Source: Cristatella mucedo (lineage: Eukaryota; Bryozoa; Phylactolaemata; Cristatellidae). From it: a DNA stretch of 64,000 nt. The stretch's first letter is position 1, and every line of letters begins with the position of its first letter. Below, in pieces: positions 55,850-64,000 of this stretch. The stretch spans positions 4,779,001 to 4,843,000 of the forward strand of contig WPIO01000026.1 of assembly GCA_009760855.2 (NCBI GenBank), read 5' to 3'. The notes beneath the pieces are model-generated. The model did no database searches, was not told where the DNA came from, and was given only the letters and a program-made list of their open reading frames with translations. Position numbers and translations under genes: made by a program.

Positions 55850-58129
55850 TGACGTCACACTTACATTTAGTCTTCAGTGATATGTCTATAGTAATGCTAT
55901 GTCAAAAAAGCAATGACTAGTGTCAAAAAGGAGATAATTTTCTAATTTGCATGTGTAGCTGCTACACACTCTCAAAGTTAAAAGTGAACAATGAAATTCT
56001 AAAAATTCACATGACTATGAATTAAATAAGTTGTTCGAAGGGTAGCCATGCATTCCAGCAGCTAAAAACCAATTTTCTGTTGCCCCAAATCAGACTGATG
56101 CTACCGGCGCTTCTCAGCTTCCGAGTTGGCTTATTGGTAAGCGACCAGAATGAGCGAGACAGACCGGAAGTTACGCTGCGCTTGCATTTAGTAAGTGATG
56201 TAGATGCATAAATATGATGAGCTTGCGCGTGATTCTTTACTTGGTCTTACTATACAGTTATTTAATTTTAAGATGGTCAGCACGTCTGTACACGCAAATA
56301 AATGCCAATTTGCTAAGCGACACTTAAGTGTAAATGTCATAAAATTAGATTGCTTAATTTTATAAGAAAATGATTAAGAATCTATGTTAGAATATATGAA
56401 ATATATGATATGGTAGAGTCTATGAAAATTTCTGTTTCCTCTTATTCAGATTTTGCGCTTTTAAATAAAAATTAAAGCTTGGCAGTCAGTGGGGCATGTC
56501 AGCAGACGCTCAGGCCAGCTTTTAAAGCAGAGTTGAAGTTTTCTATGATTTTTTACGGGTGCAGGATAATTTCCATATAAAACCTGCGGTTTTCACCAGA
56601 TACTGTATCCTGGCGAGTGGAGTTGTCACAGCAACGAATTAGAAACAAAAAGAAGCAAAACGAGCAGGATATAAGTAAACCTATGGCCAACAACATAGAC
56701 AAAAAGAGCAACAAAGGAAGTCACTTAGAGACAGCCACACTGTCGAAACTCAACAACAGGAAGAGACTGAAGAAACAAAGGAGCTTCGTGTTGTCTAAGC
56801 TGAGAGAATGCTTCACTAATGATAAGGTCAAAACAGAAAGAAACTGAGAATAGAATTTGAGAATTTCACGAACAAGGTCGCCCTCGTACGGAATCCTTGC
56901 CCGACAATAGGCAGGGCTCAGCGGCCAGGCTGAGCTTACTTTTAGGTCAGCAAACACATCCAACGCATTTTAACGCAACAATGAAATTTTTCGTGATTTT
57001 TCACAATCAGGAGTCAGTACTGTAATAATAGAGATCACGATATTGATCTACCGACCTTTTTTGTGTAGCCAAGCCTCTTTTATTGAACAGTTTCTCACTA
57101 AAATCTTCCTGTGTGGCTGACCATTGCCCATCGCTGGAGATTTTAAAAATTTATTTTGTTGTCCTTACCAACAGCCTGGTGCACGCTTTTCTTGACATCT
57201 TGGTGACTTAGTCCAGCGCATCTGTCGGGCCATTCGTATTTGCAGCCGTATTGTGGACAGCCTGCCCGCTAAGGATATTCGCCCTAGTGGCCTTAATATA
57301 CTCTCGCTTACCATCTTTGAGCATTGTTCGATCGCATCTGTCCGATCTAAGCCTTAATGTAAGAAAAATAAGCAAAAGCACTTGTCCAGGCACTTGTCTA
57401 AAGTAAAGAATTGACGAATATTTTTGCAGTCTCTTCAAGATGCCTGTCCACATTCTTGCAACGAAGATTACACTGACTACCGCGAGATTCTCACGGACTA
57501 CATAAACTAAATACTTAGAAACCCTATCGACGAGTTCCCTAAACTGTTGTCAGCATACGGTACCTAAGAGACGCTTTTCTTAAGAGAACTCCGAAAACTG
57601 CACCTTGTGAAACGCAGATTGCTTGCACTGTTTTAAAAAAGTGCCTGACACCAATTCACAATTCAAAGTTATTTGTCCGTACTTGGAGCTTTGGAATTCC
57701 AGGGATTTCTTATATATCGTAAGCTGCAGTCTTTCAGTCAGACCCTAAATGAATTGAAACGATGGTGAATGATCGGCTCGATAAGGCTGATTGGTCCTAT
57801 TCCTTTGATCTTTACTCTGTGGCTGAATGGTTTCCTGCCTCATTCATTAATAAATTGCTCATATTTCTGCATCCGAGCCAAACTTCGGCATGCTTCGAAC
57901 ATTTATAGGATGCAACCTGTTCATGAGAATGTCAAAGATTTGCACAGGTGACGTGAGCTGCAAATCCAATAGCCGTAAGTTTAAAGCGTAGTTCAGCAAT
58001 CGTTGCGATAGTAGCTTATTGCCGCTCTCCTTAGCAAGAAGTAAAAAGTCGACAGTCAGCCGTTACTAAGATTCCCAGTAAATTTCCTTAAACTTTACTA
58101 TGATAAAATCGAAAAGCTACTTACAGAAC
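55850..58129. other. Unassigned, AT-rich
   Basis: A 76-codon Lys-rich frame at 56617-56847 (MELSQQRIRNKKKQNEQDIS) is the only protein-like item. No domain recognised and probably chance in A-rich DNA. Confidence 0.4.
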
Positions 58130-59066
58130 ACAACCCAAGCGTTTAGCTGGACTAGTCGACCTTGTTCCTCTAATATATGATGCTGTCCAGCGACTGTCGC
58201 CGTGTGCTCGGAGTTTTGGTATCCTCTTTGACTATGACCTTAATTTTGAAAGTTTTAGTAAGAAGACTGCTGTCGCAGCTAGCCATCACGTCCGATCCTA
58301 AAGTTAGAGACTGTATACTAGGTTGGCCTGCTGGTTGTCTGGGCTAACCTATTACAGTTCCATTTTGGCTGGGCTATCGAAAAAGCCTCTCGGCCACTGC
58401 TGCTGGTGATACATTTATTTGAAAAGCTAGCTAAAATATTTCACAAGTTTGACCACGCGTCTCTTTTACTGAATGAGCTTCGATGGCTTCCGGTCGATCG
58501 ACGGATGCAGAGTTAATAATAATAATAATTCACTTGATAAAGCGCCCTCAGAGAACTCAATCTCTCTCTAGGCGCTTTACATTTGCTGTAAAGTGAAATG
58601 CAATTGAATGGTAAGTAAAATAAGTACGTTTGCTGATCCAAAGGGCCCAATATGGCTTGGCTCATAATTACCTAGGTGTAATGCTGCTCTAGTTTCAGCT
58701 CGTAGTGCACAGGTCCTGTATAGACAATACATTAGCGGTTCAATTCCTTCGCCTAAAGACCGTTGGCAGCAGAAGCTGTTGCTCTGCAGGTCTTACACTG
58801 TGGAACTCACACAATTCGTACGATGCAACGAGCATCAAAGCGACGACATCAACCCTCCAGCTGCTGACTGCGGCATATCCTTTCCAGCCGTTCCTGAGCC
58901 GCTATTTCTATGCTATTCGCTTCCTAAAGTGCCCCCCCGACTCAGCTATGCTTCTCACTTTCTTTTTGTTTCGGGAGATGAAGTCTGCTGGATATCAAAT
59001 GCATACCGAAAGCCGCATAGGCTTTGAGTCCGCAAAAGAAAACTCTCCTGCATTACACGAACTAAA
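58130..59066 (+). mobile_element. LINE-B, plus strand, interrupted by a LINE-A tail
   Basis: 58130-58513 and 58626-59066 together parallel 25380-26245. Conserved pieces include LNELRWLPVDRRMQS before the insertion and CIDNTLAVQFLRLKTVG after it. Confidence 0.75.
58514..58625 (-). mobile_element. Very short LINE-A 3' end nested in LINE-B
   Basis: (TAA)n and an intact hairpin (58530-58580), only about 110 bp, placed inside the LINE-B reading frame. Confidence 0.8.
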
Positions 59067-60600
59067 AATAATAATAACAATAATAATGCACTTGATAAAG
59101 CACCCTCGGAGAACTTAATCTCTCTCTAGGCGCTTTACATTTGCTGCAAAGGAACATGCAGTTGAATGGTAAGCAAAATCATGCTTGATAAATAAACAAA
59201 TTGAATAACATGGTTAGGGGTGACATGCACAGGGTCAGCATGCAAATGTGGTTAGTGGCACCATGCACAGTGTCAGCACGCATAAGCACATCAAGGACGA
59301 ATCACAGGGACCCACTAAATGCTGTCCTAAATAGGTGTGTTTTTAGGTTCCTTTTAAATGTGGTCAGGTCAGGGGATGTTCTGACGCAGGTCGGGAGGGA
59401 GTTCCAGGCTTTGGAAGCATATGAACTAAATGCACGGTCTCCAAAGGATTTAAGGTTTGTATGAGGTATTTCTAGACTGTTGGATTCCGAAAAGCGGGTG
59501 GTACGATGCTCGGCCTGATGGGGTAGTATATCTGACAGATAGATTGGAGCCATAGAATGAAAGGACCTCAAAGTGAGCGACAAAACCTTGAAGTCAATCC
59601 GTTGCTTGACTGGTAGCCAGTGTGGGTCGGCGAGAAGTGGATTAATGTGGCAACTGCGATGCTCACGACAGACAAGCCTAGCTGCAGAGTTTTGCACCAG
59701 CTGCAATCGCCTGATCGCACATGCTGGTAGGCCAGTAAGCAGTGAGTTGCAGAAGTCGAGACGGGATGTCACGAATGCATGGACTAATTTAGATGTGGTA
59801 TCTTCATCTAAACAAGCCCGAGTTTTAGCAATGTTATGAAGCTGAAAGTAGGCAGATTTGACTGTGGAGGTGATATGGTCGTTTAACGAGAGGTCGCTTT
59901 GGAATATGACACCTAGATTTCGAGCTGATTCAACAGCAGATATGCTGGCAGAGCCAATTTTGAGAGTCAGCCTTTCCAATCTCTGAATCACACTGGGTTT
60001 GCCCATAACTAGTAAGTTAGTTTTATCCTCGTTTAGTTTTAGAAAATTTGCTGCCATCCATGTGCTGATGCCATCAATACATGCAGCAAGTAAGTTGAGA
60101 GAATTTGAGGTGCTCGAAGGCTGGGAGGGATCAAAGCAAAGGTACAACTGAGTGTCATCCGCATAGAAGTGAAAGCCTAGATTGTGCTTGGCAATCACAT
60201 CAGCAAGAGGCAGAGTATAAACCGTGAAAAGAACCGGACCTAGCACTGAGCCCTGAGGTACTCCATATTTCAGAGGTACTTCAGATGATCTTTGTCCATT
60301 CACGTCAATACCCTGGAGTCTCCCACTGAGATAGGACCCGAACCACTGCAGAGCAGTGCCAGTGATGCCCAGGCGAGATGAGAGGCTCTAGTAGAACTTT
60401 GTGATCGATGGTATCAAAAGCTGCCGAAAGATCGAGCAAAACAAGCAGTAACACTCTACCCATGTCTGCATTCCTAAGTAGGTCGTTGTATACCCTAAGC
60501 AATGCTGACTTTGTGGAGTGATTAGCTCTAAAGCCACACTGAAACTTACTAGCAAGGTGTGAGGTTTCGATATATGAGTTCAGCTGGTTTGCCACGACCC
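59067..60600 (-). mobile_element. LINE-A, 5'-truncated, best-preserved reverse transcriptase
   Basis: L2-like non-LTR retrotransposon. Minus-strand frames 60595-60305 (SAAFDTIDHKVLL) and 60303-59302 (GVPQGSVLGPVLFTVYTLPL, then [12 protein letters not shown], then [14 protein letters not shown]) form one reverse transcriptase with a frameshift and an in-frame stop near 60300. YADD is the catalytic box. The 3' end lies at the left: a GCGCC...GGCGC hairpin followed by (ATT)n read on the minus strand. The 5' part, including the endonuclease, is missing. It is not autonomous, but it is the youngest-looking copy and serves as my LINE-A reference. Confidence 0.9.
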
Positions 60601-60660
60601 GTTCCAGTGTCTTTGTGGCTTTGTCTTTGTGGAGAGATACAGGCGGAGATATATAATGAT
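60601..60660 (+). mobile_element. LINE-B 3' terminal scrap, plus strand
   Basis: gtctttgtggctttg then gagatacaggcggagata, the last ~50 bases of LINE-B with a short duplication. It abuts the 5' end of the LINE-A at 59067. Confidence 0.6.
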
Positions 60661-60847
60661 GCTGATAATGAAGTAAGCCAGTTGAGCTGGCTGTGCTTTT
60701 GTAGCATTGATTTTCATAATTTACTATACAGCCATTTTAAATTACTCCTACTGTATCTTGTTAATGCTACTAGCTTAATTAGAGCTTTCAGTTCCACCAG
60801 GTTTTGCAGTTAAATACCGCATACGTAGGGAAGCGTCAGACCTTTTC

Positions 60848-60873
60848 AGTGTATATATATATATATATATATA
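60848..60873. repeat. (TA)n microsatellite
   Basis: An uninterrupted run of alternating TA about 26 bases long, next to the SINE-2 tail. Confidence 0.95.
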
Positions 60874-60877
60874 ATTC

Positions 60878-61010
60878 ATATGTATAGCGCCCCATGAGAA
60901 CTTCATCTCTATTCAGGCGCTTCACATGTGCCTCCGGGCTCGAGCCCACAACCTCAGCCAGACCTTGGTCGGGGGGGGCGCGAGCACCTTAACCGCTGGA
61001 CCAAACCACC
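60878..61010 (-). mobile_element. SINE-2, minus strand, next to the 17-bp minisatellite
   Basis: tatagcgccccatgagaact (hairpin tail), ctcgagcccacaacctcagc (antisense B box), and caccttaaccgctggaccaa (A-box side). Its tRNA-like end abuts the minisatellite. Confidence 0.78.
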
Positions 61011-61640
61011 GTGTCGGTTACGTCGTCGTGTCGGTTACGTCGTCGTGTCGGTTACGTCGTCGTGTCGGTTACGTCGTCGTGTCGGTTACGTCGTCGTGTC
61101 GGTTACGTCGTCGTGTCGGGTACGTCGTCGTGTCGGGTACGTCGTCGTGTCGGGTACGTCGTCGTGTCGGGTACGTCGTCGTGTCGGGTACGTCGTCGTG
61201 TCGGGTACGTCGTCGTGTCGGGTACGTCGTCGTGTCGGGTACGTCGTCGTGTCGGGTACGTCGTCGTGTCGGGTACGTCGTCGTGTCGGGTACGTCGTCG
61301 TGTCGGGTACGTCGTCGTGTCGGGTACGTCGTCGTGTCGGGTACGTCGTCGTGTCGGGTACGTCGTCGTGTCGGGTACGTCGTCGTGTCGGGTACGTCGT
61401 CGTGTCGGGTACGTCGTCGTGTCGGGTACGTCGTCGTGTCGGGTACGTCGTCGTTGTCGTGTACGTCGTCGTGTCGGGTACGTCGTCGTGTCGGGTACGT
61501 CGTCGTGTCGGGTACGTCGTCGTGTCGGGTACGTCGTCGTGTCGGGTACGTCGTCGTGTCGGGTACGTCGTCGTGTCGGGTACGTCGTCGTGTCGGGTAC
61601 GTCGTCGTGTCGGGTACGTCGTCGTGTCGGGTACGTCGCT
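61011..61640 (+). repeat. CpG-dense 17-bp minisatellite, about 37 copies
   Basis: The unit is GTCGGGTACGTCGTCGT, four CpG per 17 bp. The first ~6 units carry GTCGGTTACG and the remaining ~30 carry GTCGGGTACG. One variant array point near 61450-61465 reads tcgtcgttgtcgtgtac. Because 17 is not a multiple of 3, all plus frames stay open and give a 17-residue periodic peptide (VGYVVVSGTSSC...), which is not a gene. Confidence 0.95.
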
Positions 61641-62455
61641 ATGTCTGGTCTACGGTTCCCAAGCAGTATCGTTTAGTTTATCCTGCATTCTTTTGGCGTA
61701 CGTGACTGTATCATAAAGCAATGAGAAACAAACTGCCGTTCTACGGGTGCTAGCCGCGAGACAGCCACTCGACTAGGTGGCCAGCATGACTGGGATAGGA
61801 GGGGCTCTGGGGAAACAGCGCACCCCCTATTTTCGGTTACTTGGATAGCTTGGTTTTTGGACAAGTTGAGCTCTAATTGGCCGATAAACAAAACAACGGC
61901 TATACTTCCGGTTGACCTCCTAGTCGCCGGCATGGCATGGGTGACCTTGACGCGACTGTCTCTTATCCCCAGCGAGATACGTGTGGCGCGACTCCATTCC
62001 ACGCTAGGCGAATATTCCTCGTCAGCGGCGCTTTATGTGCACGTGAGCACTGCGGTAGCAGCTGCGTCGCAAATTGTAGAATATCACCACTGCTCTGCGT
62101 TGCCGTTACCGTTGGCTGCCGGGCTCTAGGTCTGCCATCCCGTGCGCCTCGCCAGTCGCGGTGTCGTGCCAGGACATGTCCTTAACATTTTCATCGTTTT
62201 AATTTTCTTGAAACTTCTCTCGCATTGTTAGTACACCAACTCGTGGTGGGTTTTTGTATCGTGCCGCTCTTGCCTGTCGCAAAGAAAATTCGATGCAAGA
62301 TGTCTGTATGAAAGACTGAGTTAAAAGCCTGCATGAGCAAGGCTACTTAGTTTAGCGGCACAGTTTTTGAACGAAATACATTCTTAGTAGCCCTCTTCGT
62401 GGATACGGGCACACACCTCCCGAGGGTTGGGCTTACATCAGAAGTCAGATGTACA
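61641..62455. other. Unassigned flank of the minisatellite
   Basis: Moderately GC-rich, with short frames on both strands. No recognised element. Confidence 0.45.
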
Positions 62456-62826
62456 CATGTAATGTAATGTATCTCCGTCTGTAACTCAAAAAGCCACGAA
62501 GACCAAGTGGGTGTTACGCAGGAGAGTTTTCTCTAGCGGGTTCAAAGCCTAAGCGGCTTTCGATACGAATGCGGTAGCCAACCGACTTTATCTCACGAAC
62601 AAGGAGATAGCGAGAAGCATAGCTGAGTCAGGAGTACAGTTGAGGTAGTGAGTAGCATGGAAGCAGATGCTCAGGACGTCTGGAAAGGATGTGCTGCAGT
62701 AGGTACCAGGAGAGCATGAGAATTGCATAAGAATTTTGGAAGTGAGTTCCGCAGTCTAAGACCTTAAGAGCAAAAGCTGTCGCCAACGGTCTGCAAGATT
62801 AGGAATAGAGCACTTAATTGATTATC

Positions 62827-62860
<34 letters not shown>

Positions 62861-62940
62861 TTAATGCCTTTGATAAAGCGCTCGAGGGCACGAGGAGGCT
62901 GAAACTGATGCAGCATGTTGGTGTTCGATCCTGGTGTATT
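62456..62940 (-). mobile_element. LINE-B 3' portion, minus strand, interrupted by AAT repeats
   Basis: gtaatgtaatgtatctccgt at 62458 through ggctgaaactgatgcagcat, matching 46125-46545 with more decay. Confidence 0.8.
62828..62881 (-). mobile_element. Minimal LINE-A tail (about 50 bp) nested in LINE-B
   Basis: A long AAT run followed by gcctttgataaagcgctc only, then LINE-B sequence resumes at gagggcacgaggaggctg. It is either an extremely truncated insertion or an expanded remnant. Confidence 0.6.
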
Positions 62941-63914
62941 ACACACTGCATGCACATGTTAAATATCGGTGGAAGGCAGTGAGATTGCAGTGCCAGCGTG
63001 TCGGCAGGTGAGAAGGCAGGCGCTAGCTTCCCGTCTTGACTTTCCATCTCTGACATAAGAAATCCTTTGTTGCCTTACAGCCCGCACCCCTGCGGGCTGT
63101 AATTATGTCAGAAGGGTCCCAGGTTAGTGCTGCTACTGCTAAGTCACCCACATTGCGCTTATTGTTGGAAAAAGAGACACCTGTGGCTATTGCACCCTTG
63201 CATTGGACCACATTCATGTCCGTTTTAGCTGGCATACTTACTGGCTGCGTGTATTTCTGATTGGATGCTCCCCTAGAACAGCATCGAAGAATCCGCTATT
63301 CTTGAAGCATGCTGTTCATTTTTTTGCTGGCCGATGCCAATGTCACGTGGGATGTACCTGCAAAATGCTGGCATACTTCGTGTCTGATTGGCTAAGCGTT
63401 ACAAAACTTTCGACCCCGGTCAAGCCCGGTCTGCTGTACCCTTCTTTACCAGACGATTAGATCAGACTAGTTGCATCCAGCTTGCATTGTAACCTAATGA
63501 CTATCATGGGTAATGAATGTTGTGACCGATGTTGAGCTATTACCAAGAGAAAGTAATGTGCTGCCTAGGAAAGCAGACTATTAGACTTGCTGGTTCTCTA
63601 AACAGATCTAATTAAAGCCATTTGAGTGCCCAGCGACGTCCAACTGTGACACTGAATAGACTGTTCCTGGCACATCTTTTGGAAAAGCTGGTGCCTCTGT
63701 CAACATCGCATTGCATGCATTGGCTCCAGTTGTATGCACTTACTCCCTTTTCATATCATGCAGTTGCATATCCAAATCTGGAGGAGGGGTGCTGCGACTA
63801 CTGAGCCGTCAGACAAGCAACACGATTACTTTGTTGTGTTAAACACGGCTTTGCGAACTCCTGGTGATGTTTTTCAGAGTGGCTGCCAAGCGACCATCTT
63901 GGTGTCATAGATTG
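62941..63914. other. Unassigned
   Basis: No supported gene or repeat. A small palindrome (agcccgcacccctgcgggct) lies near 63079. Confidence 0.45.
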
Positions 63915-64000
63915 TGGCACATCTTTTTCAGCGGTCCTGAACTGCTACTTCTATGCTACTCACTACCTCAACTGCTCTCCTGACTCTGCTATGCTTCCCA
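63915..64000 (+). mobile_element. LINE-B fragment running off the window end
   Basis: catctttttcagcggtcctg onward matches 33540-33610. The element continues past the window. Confidence 0.75.

Noticed and set aside
56617-56847. 76-codon Lys-rich frame
   Set aside because: A-rich DNA, no recognisable motif, and an opposite-strand frame of similar length.
60926-61716. Three overlapping open frames of 221-262 codons on the plus strand
   Set aside because: They are the translation of the 17-bp minisatellite. A unit length not divisible by 3 keeps every frame open, and the peptide is a 17-residue repeat.
1-64000. CRISPR arrays, bacterial operons, phage or plasmid systems
   Set aside because: Spliced genes, LINE/SINE content and a lack of prokaryotic gene packing show a eukaryotic chromosome. 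No spaced direct-repeat array was found.

Overview
The window is eukaryotic nuclear DNA from an animal, most likely an arthropod. It has short coding exons with GT/AG introns, long gene-poor stretches, and a heavy load of L2-like LINEs, tRNA-derived SINEs, solo LTRs and DNA-transposon remnants. The arthropod guess rests on the general look of the RMND5 N-terminus and on a degenerate fragment of a repetitive ORF family that I associate with arthropod genomes. A chelicerate would be my first guess, with low confidence. I see no bacterial, viral or CRISPR-type system. Most open frames here are chance frames or fragments of repeats.

Two cellular genes can be assembled. (1) Minus strand, 53676 down to 41599: a complete RMND5A/B orthologue (Gid2-type subunit of the CTLH/GID E3 ubiquitin ligase). 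It has eight coding exons and 401 codons, and every splice phase agrees. Intron 1 is about 8.9 kb and is packed with nested LINEs and SINEs. (2) Plus strand, 27206 to 35091: a predicted four-exon gene with matching phases, 451 codons. It has a basic NLS-like N-terminus, a long Ala-rich low-complexity region, an AT-hook (RGRPRK) and a C-terminal CaaX-like tetrapeptide CSVM. I do not recognise the family. It starts at the 3' edge of a CpG-rich block at about 26.3-27.5 kb, probably its promoter.

Layout. 0-9.9 kb: degenerate LINEs and SINEs. 10-13.8 kb: unassigned DNA with a fragment of the repetitive arthropod ORF near 12 kb. 13.9-15.5 and 19.5-20.8 kb: two solo LTRs of one family, each with its own 4-bp target duplication and a different number of internal repeats. 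17.4-19.4 and 21.8-22.8 kb: GC-rich blocks without a supported gene. 24-26.3 kb: an LTR-like segment and a LINE-B copy. 26.3-35.2 kb: the AT-hook gene with LINEs in its introns. 35.8-41 kb: LINEs, SINEs and a second copy of an unnamed ~0.6 kb repeat also seen at 31.5 kb. 41.6-53.7 kb: RMND5. 54-60.7 kb: LINEs, a Tigger/pogo remnant, and the best-preserved LINE-A reverse transcriptase (59.1-60.6 kb, minus). 61.0-61.6 kb: a CpG-dense 17-bp minisatellite. 62.4-64 kb: further LINE-B pieces.

Names used below: LINE-A is an L2-like LINE whose 3' end carries a GCGCC...GGCGC hairpin followed by (ATT)n. LINE-B is an L2-like LINE ending in a (TGTAA)n-type tail. SINE-1 is a tRNA-derived SINE with a GGTTCGATTCC B box. 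SINE-2 is a tRNA-derived SINE whose tail is the LINE-A hairpin. All family names other than RMND5 and Tigger are mine. No database search was possible.
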